Below are positions 51,001 to 62,749 of a stretch of 64,000 nucleotides of DNA, one piece after another. Each line of letters starts with the position of its first letter. Within the stretch, counting starts at the first letter, position 1. Under the pieces are notes generated by a model. It ran no database searches and was not told the origin of the DNA. It was given only the letters and a program-made list of their open reading frames with translations. Both the position numbers and the translations under genes were made by a program. Location of the stretch: NCBI RefSeq assembly GCF_949628215.1, contig NC_134276.1, positions 134,540,125 to 134,604,124 on the forward strand. Direction: 5' to 3'. The DNA is from Phalacrocorax aristotelis (Eukaryota; Chordata; Aves; Suliformes; Phalacrocoracidae).

Positions 51001-54000
51001 ACCAAAAATATTCTGTGGTAGGAGTACACTAGCCAAGATACTTTGTGCTGTTTCCAATACCTTTCTGTTGTCATCCCTTTCCAGATGCATGTAGTAAGTA
51101 GGGAAGAGGCCCCGGTCCATTCCCTTCTTATCTCTAGTGATTCGACACTTGACTGTAATACCACGGGGTGCAGGGCGTAATGCAAAATCCTCCAAGTTCT
51201 CTACTTCTCCCAGCTGTGATTCTGCCTGAGGGGATGGACTACAGGAAGCACCTGTTTCCTGTGGGAAGAAACATCATATTAGCAAATTAATATCAGATCA
51301 GAGGCTCTGGTATTACCCCAAGAAAAGAAAGGTCTGTTGAAACAGGAGATCTTGTGTCTCAAGAATATATGTAGGAAGGGGAAATTAAATGAGAGACCAC
51401 CTGTGTTCCTCTGAAGAAAGTGGCTGAAGACCTTTACTCTGAGGAAAGACTAGCCCTCCAATGGGAGGGGAGAAAAAGTACACATTACCCAGAGATAAGT
51501 GAATTGCTAGGAAGGGGAAAATAGGATGAGACACTAAATATTCTAAGCAAAGAGCCTCTCTGCTTTTAGAACTTCAAACATTCTGTGGGAAATCAGGCAC
51601 CATGATAAGCTGAACTGATGGATGCTGCAGTAAGACAGGCTGGGACTTTTGTGACTGAAATGAGGACTGAGATTATGTTGGTTCAGAACAGTAGCAGAAA
51701 CAGAGTAAGCTGATGGTAGAACCATGTCAACTAAATGCTGGAAGAACATTAGAACAATGTTTTTCAGTCAGGATGCAAGCTATGGTCACCAAAGGAACTG
51801 GAATTCTAATGAATATCTGGTATAGGTCATTAAAGTAATTTTTTCTTAGAGGTAGCTGAATCCTTGTGGATTGCAGAATCCTTGTGGATTGCAGAATCCT
51901 TGTGGATTGCAGAATCCTTGTGGATTGCAGAATCCTTGTGGATTGCAGAATCCAGGAGTTTCCTCCCTTACTGCCCTTGGAGATGATGTTGCTGGTTTAT
52001 CCCTATTCCCAGGTACAGCAGCACAAAGTCTGAGTGAATACACACAAAGACACACATACACAGACTTGAAATTCACTAGTGGCCCCCCCCTCCTGCACCC
52101 CCCACCCTGTATCTCCAGCAGATGGCACCCCTAGCCCAGTCTCCCAAGTAGCTAACACCCAGACCTCTTGTACTACTCACTCACTAGTGTAGCACAAGAT
52201 CCACACAGTCACCTCACAAGTATACTCAATATGGGTTTTTGAATTACTATTCATGGTAATAGAATAGCATAGACTTTTAAGGCTGTCCAGCATCCGCACC
52301 CAAACGTTATGCTCTTTATCTGGTCACTAGCTCAGATCCTGGGTCTTCCTGATGCTGGTGTCTTCCAACTCACTGGCCAGTCCAGCATATAGCTTGTTAG
52401 CATATGTATGTGTGTGTGTGTATGTATGTATGTGTGTATCACACACACAAACACACGAGAACACATTCACATAGGAAATAGTTAGAAATGGAGTTTTAGG
52501 AGATGGTAGGACATGCTGCAGTAATCAGGCACAAGGCTTGGCCAGACAAACATATCATTTTGCAGCTGTTTACATGCATCTGGTGCCTTGTACCCCCTTT
52601 AGTCCCCTATTTTCCCATGCTTATTACTCCCTGATCCACCTTGACCCTTTTCTTTTCCCTCTTGAGTCCCTTCACCTAAACACCCCACAAAAAGTTTTGT
52701 CCGATCCCAGAATTCTCTGTTCCATTCCAAAATTCTGTTCCCCCTTGCATCCCACAATAAATGGTATAAACCTTCAGGCAGTGATCCCTCTTAAGTTTGC
52801 ATGGCATTTCAGAGATTCTCTGAGTCATCTTGGTGGATTTTACACCAGAGACAATGGTCTAATCTGTCTCCTTTCAGGATCATAGGAGTAGCTGATTCAC
52901 TGTGTTTCCATCTTCACTGATTAGACTACTTGGGTTCCTCCGCCCACCATTGTTCCTTTGATCTTTACCAGGTCTTTGTGTTTAACTCAATGGCCCTTCT
53001 GTCAGATAACTTGACAATAATGACCTTCCTCTACCTTCAGGGATTAACATGCTAGCTAACTGTAGCTGCAACTACTGTATTTTTAACCCAGTGCTCAACG
53101 GGTTAATACTAAAATCAAGCATGTGCCCAGCCTGTATCAGAAATGGATTTCAAGACACTTACTGCAAAAGATTTCTCGCTGGTTGCAGAACTAGGCCTCT
53201 CAGATTCAGGATATGGTGAGTGAGATGCTGGTCTCTTACTAGCTTCTTCCTCTTCTGTGTCCTCCTCATCAAAATTCAAACTGCCTGAAATTCCTGTCAG
53301 AATAGAGGATCAAGCAGGTAACCTCTGAAAGGTGTCATGAGTCATGGCATCACTAATTCACATGACTCTTGCATAGCTGTTCTGCTCTTGCTTTTTTAAT
53401 TAATTTCTGTTGTTTCAGATTCTGTTGCTGATTTTCTTCATGCACTATATTGCTTCCTGAGCCTTGTAATTCAAATCCCTAGTGATATTTTGCAGCTGTC
53501 ACTGTGCAGATGATTAAGCAGCTGTCAGGCTTTTATTAATACATATTTTTTGTGATATTACATGATGTAACATATTACTTAGCTTATGCTGCCATTGAAT
53601 TAATTTTGCCTATTTTCACGCAAAAAAGCCCTCCATATCTTAAGAGCCAAAAAAGGAAATCCAGATCAATATGTTGACACCTATCCTGTAACCTGGACTC
53701 TGTATAGTTACATCCTTTACCATTTCCCCTTACACTGAAATCGGATATGATAATTTTTCAGTAGGATCCCCTCCCATTCTTACATCAGTAGCAGTAACTC
53801 AGGTCTCAAATACTACTAATGATTTGATTTTTTTTAAAACGGAAGCATAGACAGAGTAGTTCCAGGACTTATTTATTTAATCTTAACCTAAGCATAGTAT
53901 GTACAGATGACTGTGGGTATATAATTAAAATAACTCTGGATAAAGACATTTATAAAGAGCTTCTGTACACATCACTGTGTGGTGTTTCCTTCCACTTGGA

Positions 54001-57000
54001 ACTGCATCATTTTGTTCTGTGAGTCAGTTCTTTAATTTGGCTGTAGAATGGAAAAGCTCATAAACCACTGTAGACAATGAACACACAGCCTACTAAACTG
54101 ATTTATTTTTTGAGAGCCAATATTATAACTGTGCTCCAACATGGCACTGAATAGAAGGGATTTTTTGGACTTCTGGAAGTTCTTTGTCTCAGATGAAACA
54201 GAAAAATGTAGTCTTAACAACCTGTCAGTAAACTTGCCAAAGCACATTTGGAAAGAGGAAAGGCGTTAACCCTAGTACTCCAGCCAATTTCAAAATTCAC
54301 TGTTTATATTCTACCTCCACTAATTTCCCTTGAAGTTTCTGGATATTCTCCCCTGTTTCCTTTCCTAACTCTTGTGTAATGTTGCTATCCATAGGTAAGC
54401 AGCTGTTGCATCTGACTGGAAATCTGAATAGAAATATTTCTACAAATGCTAGTACCTTAATACACAAAGTATACTGGAAACATTCTGCAAGACAGGCTTG
54501 GCAAAATAAAAACAATCTGTGTACCATATTAAACACTAGCCATTATTTTGCTGCAAAATGCTTAGGCTGCATGCAACAAAAAGGTTTCCTGTGGTACTGG
54601 CAGCAACATAAGATACTTGGCAGACAGATGGACACTCCACTGGGAACCTATTCAATGGTGTATAACTACTGAATATAAAACTCAAACTGATGATGGTGAC
54701 AGCCTCCAACTTTGTAAGATCACCTTTCCCGTTAGCCTCCTAAACAGTTAAAGTACAGCATCTACTGGCTATAGAGGGTTCTGCTGTTGTGAAAATATTC
54801 CAGGCATCATACCCAGATATAATATATCTGGAATAAAAATACCCTGAACTTTAGCAAAATGTATAGCATTTTGTCACCAACTTCCTTGTAAAGGCCAGAA
54901 ATTATACTGCACATTGATAAACCTTTAAAACACAACTGGTATGTTCCAATTAACATTAGAAGAAGGAACTGCAGTTCTGCATTTCTACCTGCTGTAGAAT
55001 CTACTAGCTCTGCATTTAAAAGTGATATCCTACAGACATTTCTTTCATGATTCCTCATATTCTTCAGTTTTTTTAATGCTACTGAAAAAAATTATAAGAA
55101 CTAGAAGAGCCCAAAAAAGACCTTTGCCCATTATCAACTCTTACCTCGTTTCTGTAAGATTTCTTGCAGACCTGGTTTGCCTGCTATGTCTGTCAAAGCC
55201 TCTCCATTTTCCTGATCTGCATTGTCTTCTGTTTTGGAAGATCCAGCAGAGAGAGTTTGGAGCTTGGTCCCCAAATCTTGCACTTCTGATTTCAGGAAAG
55301 CAGCTGGTCCATCAATGCCTGCAGGCCAAAACGAAACAGAATGCTAAAATTGACTTTTTACCACTAAAGATGCATCCCAGGATGGTGGTCCTTTTCATCT
55401 TCCCTTGCTCAAGCATCCCTTTAAGGTAGTGACCAATACTTTTTCAACTTTTGTCAGAAGACTTGGGAGGAGTCAGGCCTGACTCTGGCAGAGACCGCCT
55501 ATTACTTTAAACTTTACTATTATATTATATCACTTTAAATTCCTTTAAATCAGGTATCAGTTTCTGCATTTATATATAGTGGCTGTATCTACTTCTTTTG
55601 TAAGGGCTTAAGCAATTAATTAAAAAAAAAAATAGTCATGTGCACTGATATCCTTCAATGTATTTATGGGCAACTACTCTATTTTCTTTTCCTTTAGGTT
55701 TCTTGTTTGTGCCTGTTCCAGTAAGTGAGCACTCTACAGTGAACATCACAAATCAATTTGATAAAAATATCTACAGCCACAGGCAGAAAAACCTGTAAAT
55801 GGATGCCCTCTATCTTTTTGGCAGAAATGAAATTTCCATGTTTAAACATGCAATGCAGCTGTGCACTGTGCTTCATAATTGGTGGAGATGTCTCGATGTC
55901 AGGGTCTGGCATAATACTTAATACACATTTTTGTAGCACACAATATGTAAGTGTAGTTCCAGCTTTGGATTTCTTGCTTTCCCACTGTTTTCCTTCTTAA
56001 AACTTCACTGCTTTATCTAGTCATCAGATCTCTGAACATGTTTACTGCTGTGATCACTTTTTAACAGGATTTGTTTGTACTGAGGAAGCTTCAGAACTAA
56101 GGAAGCTAGTGAGGGAGCAGTTAGTTTTAACTTTTCTTTCTTGTAGTTTCAGTACTACTAAAGCTTCCTAACTTAGAAGTTATATCAATCTTTTCTTTCA
56201 CTCTCTTTTTGACTTCAAAGTGTCTTTTAACAGATGCTTTCTCCCACCTAATTTTAAACACATAAATGCTACCATCCACATCACCACTCTCCTCCCCATC
56301 CTATGATTCTGAAAGACATCTGGACAACAAGAAAAACATTCAAAAGATAGGGGATAACATAGCTCCAAATGTGATCTTCAAACCAGGTAACACTGGTGTG
56401 TTTGGGTGTTTTAAATTCTACTCTACACATTAATTCCCTATTAATATAATGGTGGTGGTATAACATCCTGCAATAGCCTCAGGAAGTTTCGTGTTACTTT
56501 CTTGATAGGCTGATGGGATCTTGGCTCTCAAACTACTTCTTGACACTTCCACTGGAATGTAGGGGTTTCATAGCTCCTCTTTTTTCTTCCCTGTGACATG
56601 GAAGTCTTAAGGCTCTCACTATTGTATTTCTTTTTACTCTTAACAGAATGGTAACTATTTTACTGTAATGTTTTGAGTTATTGCCTTTGGCTCTGATATC
56701 ACTTTGTGCTTGTGACTCTCTGGACCACTATAGCTTGTTTGTCATATTTCATTTGTCTCGAAGTTCACAGAAAATGAACAAATGAGGTAAAAACCAGCAA
56801 GAACCTAATTCACTATTCATAGGACTTTTGTTTTGCTCTTGTCTACTTTATCATTCAGTCACGCACAACCTGGAGATGGAGTATACCATACCACGAAGAA
56901 AAGTACAGGCAGTCACTACTGGCTTCTTTCCTATTCTTCACCCTACAGCTTCAGAAGAACCTATTTCTTTGGATTTGTTTCTCCCTACCATTATATAAGT

Positions 57001-60000
57001 TCCTAACCCATTTCTAGAGTTCTTAGCCTAACACAAGGGAGAGATTCCTCAAAGGCACATGAAGATTCTCAGCTGTCACAAAATTCAAGGTAAGATTTTT
57101 GTTTATTTTTACAGTTCAGTATTGCTCAACCATACTGTACTACAATGCTAGTTCTGTACATAGGAAGGTATCTAATCAATCTTGTTTATCACTTGACCAC
57201 TGTCACAGCAATGTAGGTGTCCATCTGTGACAAAATGCATGCACGGGCATTTTGGGGAACATTTGTTGCAATCAGGTTGATTACTTACCATGTAACATAA
57301 CATCACTGTGGAAAGGGGCAGGAGTTCCTACTAAAGGAGTCTGCTCCTCACACACTTTGGGCTTTGACCTACGCAGCTTTGCCTCAGGATTTGGTTGTAC
57401 CATCAAGGGATCAAGACGTTTTTTCCTCTGCTTCTTCTCTAGAAGAGCTCTCTGAAATAAAGAAAAAGCATGAAATAAAGATGAGTAACCACATCCAGGG
57501 AGGCAGAAACCAAGCCTCAGCCATTGGCAATGACATGTCACTGACCAGGATCTCCAATGAACCTGAAATACTCTTGTAATCTCTTACAAAAATCCTAGAC
57601 ACAGATATCACTGTGTTTTTGGAGTGAGACATGGCCTTTGATTCTCCATCAGTGGTTGATGGGTGATGTGAACACCTGCTTATTTTCTGATCTATCCTGA
57701 CACCATCAGCAGATAATTTTAACTCTGTTCATCCAGTCCAAATTGCAACAATCCTTAATATAAATAGACAAATTCAGCAGTTGTTTATAATCCAATATGA
57801 AACATTTCACAAAGTAAATGTTATAATATACAGCATGTTCATGCAATTTTATTACTCCATGCATCCTACGTACTTAAGCTGATAGAGTAGACAAAACAGC
57901 TCACAAGGACCCTCCGCTCCTTCCACTGCATTCTGTCGTTTAGGAGAACAACTCCCTGCACATGCAGGGAATGTCTATTTTTTTCCTCCCTGTTTTGTAC
58001 AATTCAGCTAACTTTGTATTAAGAGAACTACCTCCAAGACTATCTGAAAATGCCAGAGTAAAGATGAGAGCCCTTGCCTTATGCATTATATGGCAACTAA
58101 GTCTTTTACTGTATTAGCATAACATTTCTAAAAATCCTTAGTCAGGGCCCCCTCTGCCACTGCAGTTATAAATGCTATCACAGTGCAGCAAAACCAAATA
58201 AGGACTTGCAAAGGAAAAGGCTTTTGTCTCAAAAGCTATCATCTTATAGGGAGAATTGAAAACAAATAGTTCCCAGAAACCAACGTTGAGAGATAAGACT
58301 TAAATGGGGGCGAGCGGGGGGGGGGGGGGGGGGGCGGGGAAGGGGAAGGGGAAGAAAGGGAAATTACAGTCATTAAGATAGGACTGATCCAGTGAAAGGA
58401 AAATTCTTCTACCTTGCAAGCTTTTTCCATGTAATTCAGGATTGCAAGAAGAGAACGGTAAATTCAAATGTTAAAAAATAAAACATTACTTTTCCAAGAT
58501 GCATACATATTTGACGTTTATGATTTCCTACTACGTGAGAACAGAACTTCTAAGCTTAAATCAAGGCAAATAGGGACGTTACACCATTTTAAAGACAGTC
58601 ACACTTAATCCTTAGAAGTTAAGGTGATGTATTAAGAAGAAATAATCATATTCTAATATTTTGTAACACACCACTATGCAAACAATGTGCCAGCCCCTTG
58701 CTGTAAATGCAGTTTATCCATGCCTGCTTCTTAGGTACCTGAACAACCCCTGAAAGCTGTTCTTGATGACAGAAACTCTTTCTCCATCAAACCCTTTTCA
58801 GTCTCCAAGGATCCATCAGATGAACAGTACCAACAATTCAATCAACTTGAGACATAGATGCTTTTGGAACCCTTTCCCCTCCTGCTATGCTTTTTCTCTC
58901 TCTTGTTGGTTCTTTCCTCTCCTATTAGGCTTTTTATCTTAAGTGAGGTTAGTTTCTGAAGCAACCTCGCCCTGAAGAATTCCAACACAACTCAGCCCTT
59001 GGTCCTTTATTATTCCTGCTTTTCAAACACTTCTCTAAAAGAAAAATCAACAAACAACAACAAAAGCCACCCACAAACCACAAAAAGAATAGAAAAAAAC
59101 ACCAAACCACAACCAACACACACCAAAAAAACCCCCAAAGCAAAACAAAAAAAAAACACCAAAAAAACCAAACCAAAATAACCTCCGTTATTTAAACTCA
59201 TAATTACACTTTGAAGACTGGACTGCAATACAGGTAGTGTTTGTTACTGCAGAATTATTTGCAAGGATTGTCCTGCAGGGCAAAAATTACAGAAAACTCC
59301 AAAGAGATTATCACATTGGTCTACAGGAAGAAAACAAAAATAAGCAGTAGAAGTAAAGTTCTTAGAAAATGCTAATTACAGATAACATTTATTTCCTGGA
59401 AAGGTAAGTCAGACCTTCCAGAATAATTGACATTGATTTGTGTTGTTTGTTTTTTAAATTAATGCTGAGGAAAAAGAAAAAAAATTCATAATAGTTTATA
59501 AGTCTCTAATAATTTAAATAAAAGGAGAGAGGGAAAACAAGAATCAAAAGATTATACTCAGGATAAGGATTTGATAAAAATTGTTGCCCAGGCTTCTCTA
59601 CCTGATAAATATACAGACAAGAAAAAAATAAAACAGACACAACCTAAAGGCAGTAAGAAAGTACATAGCTACTGCTAGAATGGGAAATTGAATTTGGGAA
59701 CAACATAGGATATAACAACTTTCACAGCTACTTAACTGATTATGCTATTAGATGAGCTTTTTTAAACATTTCACTGCTCACCCTCTACAAATTTGTTTTT
59801 TCTCACTATAATACATTTGGTTTCATCAAAGAGTTTCTAGGACTCACCAGTCCAACCGCATCTTATTGGCTTATATTGAAACATATACTTTCCTGCTGGT
59901 AGACCTTCTTCTAGCAAGAACTTCAGGATAATCAAAGTTACAACACTTGATAGAAATTTGTTTTAAAAAGGCTTCTCTCTCTACTACTTTGCTTATTGAG

Positions 60001-62749
60001 AGAAAAAAAAAAAATCTACAAGCCTACTACAGGACAGATAGTAGCAGTTCATTTTCTCTACATAAGGTGGCAGAGCAGTCTTACCTTCAGTACTATTATT
60101 CTCAGACTTATTCCACTAAGTAGATAAAAGGAAATTATATTTTGTTTCACTTTGTTTACTAACTAGCCTTTTCTTCCAGCTCTGTGTTACAGTAAAAATT
60201 CACATAATATTACAACAAAAAATTTACATAGTTCATGAACAGGACACCAGAACACATAACCCCTTAAATAAATAACAGGTACAGATTATCACAATGTGTT
60301 CAGTATTTTGTGAACTCCATGTATTTAATACTTTCAGAAGCATTTTCTTTGCACCACAGAAAAGCATAACATCAGAACACAGGATGATTAAGATCAAACC
60401 ACCAACTCTGGTTCTAATGAGTTTCCAACAAGGTTAAAAGTCAGATGTGTCAGATTAATATATCATAGCAGACTAATGAGAGAACTAGTTTAGTATCCTT
60501 TCTACAACTGTGATGAACTGGAAGATGGTGTACAGGAGGGTTCCAACCACTCCACCCCTGAAGGTACAGTACCATACCACTTATTGTTTGGCATGGTCCT
60601 ACCTTAGTAGGCTTTGAAACATCTTCTCCACTCTTCTATCTCCTAAGTTCATGCTGAGGCAGCAGTGACAATGCTAATGATGATGGCATTAATGAAACTT
60701 CACGTCAAGAGTCAGTACCATACCAGATGCATTCGGAAATATGCCTTCAGCTTCATGTTCTCCACCCACAGGGAGATGGCAGCATTGCACTTTTAGCTGC
60801 AGGTGCCTCAAAAGACAAAGAAACACCTACTGCTGGGGAAGTAAGCACTGCCTGAGCAGCCACACCCTCTCTCCTCAAGGAAATAGCAGTAATCTAGGTA
60901 AAAGTCTTCTGGCATGCAAAGCTGGCCCACAGACGGTACTTGATGTCATGCACTAGTAAAAATAATACTTTACTGCAATGACAGGGCTTCCAAACCCACC
61001 ATAAAGATTGGATGACAGGCATATGGCTTTGTTGCGGCAAATGCTTATTCCACATTCTCTGTATGGCCAAAGGTGCTAAACATTTGCATTTTTTATCCCA
61101 ATTCCTAGAAATGTTTAGGACAAATTAATCAAATGGGGCATCAGCTACAACCAGCAATGAGTCCATCATGTCTGACAGTGATCTCTTATTAATCTCTACT
61201 TCTTCAGAAGGCATGGTACTATTCATGTAAAAGTTAAAAGTAGACTTTAAAAGTTAATACTAAAAAACTTAAGTATACAATCCTAAATTAGAGACTGTTA
61301 GCATTTGTCAACAAACCTTATTTGCAAGGAGGGGTGGTGGTGTTAAATCATATTTCAGTGACATTTCCTAGCTGTTGATTTTGCAGATGATTGCAATCTC
61401 AACCAAATCCAAGAAAGCCTGAAACAAAACTGCAGAACAGTATGAATTCTTTAAACTCACCTCTTCATGATTCAACTGACAGCTGCTTTGAGGGAATTCC
61501 ACCCAGCCCAGCAGCTTGGATTTGGTGGAATCGCAATGCATCCCCACGATAAGGTCTGCAACTAGGCATATGTTAACCACAGTGCCTAGCACTACAAGCC
61601 AGTGATTACTACCAACTTATGACCCAAGACAACATTCCTAAAACAGACACTAAGGTTCATTACCAAGCAGTCAGACCATCCTTAGTTTTGGAACTTCTTA
61701 CTCAGTGACATTTGACACTAAATGCTCTTCTACTGATTACTTGAACTAATGCTTTAATGTTTTTTGTTTTGGTTTTGTTTTGATTTTAAAAGCAAGTGTT
61801 ACTGGATACCCTACAGGTAAAAGGATTATCCCAGCTTCCATAAATATGACCAAAGATAAATTTTATTCCTTGACTCTAAAGTGTTTTAGATAAGCGCCTA
61901 TATACACACAGATAAAGTTTGTAATAAATCCACTGAAGTCAAAGCTAAGCAAACTCAGACTAGAAATAATGAACAAGTTCTGGTAAATAGGGTTATTATC
62001 CACTGCAACAGTTCCCTCAGCTGAAAGAAAGAGCTTTTCTAAAAAACATTCCTTAATTTGAACACAGATGCAAGACAGTGATTTGTGGTCCATGTGAAAA
62101 GGCCAGCTAGAGAATCATAACAATCTCACATCCTCTCATCTATTGATATGCATTTAAAATTTCACAGAGGAATAATATTAAGGATGGATACTTTATTGCT
62201 TTTAAGAATATGCTGATGTAAGCATCCAGCAAACAGCACTTTAAAAACTGAGACCCATAACCTAATATTTGACAAATATTTGGCTGTAAATGTTTACTTT
62301 GTAGGAAGCAAAAAAAAGTCAAGAGATGCTGGAAATCTTTCTCAATTAAAGCGTTAAGGACATCTTTCTATAGCTTGGGGAAACTTTTCCTTTGATACTT
62401 AAAATGCAGTCTTCCTCTCTTTTGATTCATTCCTGCATTGTGGTGACTCAATCCCAACAAAATGAGAAGACATATGAAAAATATATATATAGAAGACATC
62501 AAGCCTACAAGCCATAGCAAGGTTGACTTAAACTAACAAAAGCCATGAAAATATTTAAAGAAAAAATGTTAGCAATGAGTTGTTCTTTGTATTCTTTACA
62601 CCAAGCATTTTTAGCACTTCACCCCCATTTCTCCAGTCTCTAGATGGCTGTTTGTTTTTCTATACTTATTTTTACTAGATTCGGCAATACCATTTACCTG
62701 ATTCTCTAGTTTCAGCTGTCGTAGTTTCATGCTTTCATCCTCAAAGATG
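44902..62749 (-). CDS. TULP3: TULP3 (tubby-like protein 3), coding exons 2-11, lacking only exon 1
   Basis: TULP3 bridges the IFT-A complex and PI(4,5)P2 membranes to carry GPCRs and other cargo into primary cilia, and it dampens Hedgehog signalling. Ten minus-strand exons join in frame with GT-AG introns into about 450 codons (human protein 442). The N-terminal basic helix (LRQLKLENQ, then [20 protein letters not shown]) matches the IFT-A-binding and nuclear-signal region. A variable acidic/serine linker follows. The C-terminal tubby domain starts near [12 protein letters not shown] and runs through [65 protein letters not shown] and the terminal FDSKLACE. The lysine and arginine of GKLR are the phosphoinositide-binding pair known in tubby proteins. 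The initiator exon, ending in a split serine codon, is beyond 64000. No frameshift or premature stop is seen. Confidence 0.96.
45071..45187. repeat. A/C-rich low-complexity tract (U/G-rich in TULP3 sense)
   Basis: About 115 bp of A and C with almost no G or T on the plus strand. In TULP3 sense this is a U/G-only tract that ends about 35 bases before the terminal exon's acceptor. It contains many UGUU and GUUU units. Confidence 0.9.
45617..45788 (-). CDS. TULP3: TULP3 exon 10, tubby domain
   Basis: A 172-bp exon with acceptor ttctgaacag and donor GACC|gtaaga. It encodes [40 protein letters not shown] and [17 protein letters not shown] plus one base of a proline. The APVWN and [18 protein letters not shown] blocks are signatures of the tubby C-terminus. 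Confidence 0.97.
45789..47960 (-). other. TULP3 intron 9
   Basis: A 2.2-kb intron between exons 10 and 9. I see nothing in it beyond AT-rich unique sequence. The neighbouring intron 10 (45036-45616) is dominated by the A/C-rich tract. Confidence 0.9.
47961..48059 (-). CDS. TULP3: TULP3 exon 9, tubby domain
   Basis: A 99-bp, phase-0 exon with acceptor gtctttcag and donor AAC|gtgagt. It encodes [20 protein letters not shown] followed by [13 protein letters not shown], matching the human tubby core ([20 protein letters not shown]) exactly over the first twenty residues. Confidence 0.97.
48060..49946 (-). other. TULP3 intron 8
   Basis: A 1.9-kb intron between exons 9 and 8. No repeat or gene is recognised. 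The short introns 7 (50062-50461) and 6 (50575-51060) likewise hold nothing notable. Confidence 0.9.
49947..50061 (-). CDS. TULP3: TULP3 exon 8, tubby domain
   Basis: A 115-bp exon with acceptor tggtattag and donor TAT|gtaagt. One base completes the arginine codon, followed by [20 protein letters not shown] and [18 protein letters not shown]. The [12 protein letters not shown] block is nearly invariant in tubby-like proteins. Confidence 0.96.
50462..50574 (-). CDS. TULP3: TULP3 exon 7, tubby domain
   Basis: A 113-bp exon with acceptor tatttccag and donor CTCAG|gtgaga. It encodes [20 protein letters not shown] and [17 protein letters not shown] plus two bases of an arginine. GKL(R) holds the phosphoinositide-contacting lysine and, across the intron, the arginine. 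Confidence 0.96.
51061..51258 (-). CDS. TULP3: TULP3 exon 6, start of tubby domain
   Basis: A 198-bp, phase-0 exon with acceptor cttcccacag and an atypical donor AAAG|gtattg. It encodes [20 protein letters not shown], then [20 protein letters not shown] and [20 protein letters not shown], ending RDDNRK. This is the opening strand region of the tubby barrel and matches human DLEDFVYSPAPQG and [18 protein letters not shown]. Confidence 0.95.
51858..51953 (+). repeat. 18-bp tandem repeat, 5.3 copies
   Basis: Five identical copies of GAATCCTTGTGGATTGCA plus GAATCC stand head to tail in the TULP3 intron between exons 6 and 5. Each unit contains the dyad AATCC-TTGT-GGATT. Perfect identity suggests recent expansion and probable length polymorphism. 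Because the unit is a multiple of three it stays open in some frames, but it is intronic. Confidence 0.97.
52406..52456. repeat. (TG)n/(TATG)n followed by (CA)n microsatellite
   Basis: Alternating TG/TATG on the left abuts ACACACACA on the right, so the two halves are complementary and could form a hairpin. TULP3 intron. Confidence 0.9.
52508..52853 (+). mobile_element. Possible degenerate LTR remnant
   Basis: Pyrimidine-rich sequence leads to AATAAA (52756-52761), then about 90 bp ending CCAGAGACA at 52853, which looks like an R-U5 segment. A 5-bp match ATGGT flanks it (52503-52507 and 52854-52858), but the left end does not begin with TG. It lies in a TULP3 intron. This could be chance. 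Confidence 0.3.
53163..53293 (-). CDS. TULP3: TULP3 exon 5, acidic/serine linker
   Basis: A 131-bp exon. The acceptor chosen (attcctgacag side, exon from 53293) keeps phase with exon 4; the alternative acceptor 9 bases inward (gaatttcag) would also keep frame and drop three codons. It encodes [20 protein letters not shown], then a serine-rich tail ending SEKSFA, with donor GCA|gtaagt. Human has ISESVNFDEE here. Confidence 0.9.
53294..55144 (-). other. TULP3 intron 4
   Basis: A 1.85-kb intron between exons 5 and 4. No repeat or gene is recognised. Confidence 0.9.
55145..55318 (-). CDS. TULP3: TULP3 exon 4, variable linker
   Basis: A 174-bp exon with acceptor ggcctgcag and donor ACGAG|gtaaga. 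It encodes [15 protein letters not shown], a serine/acidic stretch, and [12 protein letters not shown] before a split glycine. The edges match human (IDGPAAVLK and KPGLQERLQKH) while the centre has diverged, as expected for the disordered linker. Confidence 0.93.
55319..57288 (-). other. TULP3 intron 3
   Basis: A 2-kb intron between exons 4 and 3. No repeat or gene is recognised. Confidence 0.9.
57289..57451 (-). CDS. TULP3: TULP3 exon 3, basic N-terminal region
   Basis: A 163-bp exon with acceptor ttatttcag and donor CATG|gtaagt. It encodes [20 protein letters not shown], then [12 protein letters not shown], and ends FHSDVMLH plus one base of a glycine. KKQRKKR is a nuclear-signal-like basic cluster, and the block is the most conserved part of the N-terminus among TULP3 orthologs. 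Confidence 0.96.
58316..58353 (+). repeat. Poly-G run and GGGGAA repeat
   Basis: A run of 19 G (58316-58334), one C, then GGGGAA units, in the TULP3 intron between exons 3 and 2. The exact length is likely unreliable, because such runs are hard to sequence and polymorphic. Confidence 0.85.
59036..59180. repeat. A/C-rich low-complexity tract
   Basis: CAAA/CCAAAA-rich DNA in the TULP3 intron between exons 3 and 2, similar in composition and orientation to 45071-45187. Open frames on both strands (K/T/N-rich and F/W/V-rich) are artefacts of this composition. Confidence 0.85.
62698..62749 (-). CDS. TULP3: TULP3 exon 2, IFT-A-binding helix
   Basis: A 52-bp exon with acceptor tttcccag and donor CAG|gtaaat. 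After one base completing a split codon (serine in human) it encodes [17 protein letters not shown]. This parallels the human segment that begins the amphipathic IFT-A-binding helix. Confidence 0.9.

Larger units (their letters stand above)
51259..53162 (-). other. TULP3 intron 5
   Basis: A 1.9-kb intron between exons 6 and 5. It carries the 18-bp tandem repeat, the TG/CA microsatellite and the possible LTR remnant, and is the most repeat-laden TULP3 intron. Confidence 0.9.
57452..62697 (-). other. TULP3 intron 2
   Basis: A 5.2-kb intron between exons 3 and 2. It holds the poly-G run at 58.3 kb and the A/C-rich tract at 59.1 kb. No extra exon is supported. Confidence 0.88.

Noticed and set aside
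51858..51953. CRISPR-like array or hexapeptide-repeat protein
   Set aside because: The units are contiguous with no spacers, the host is a vertebrate, and the array lies in an intron without a supported exon.
58949..59228. F/V/W-rich and K/T/N-rich frames
   Set aside because: Products of the A/C-rich simple repeat on the two strands.
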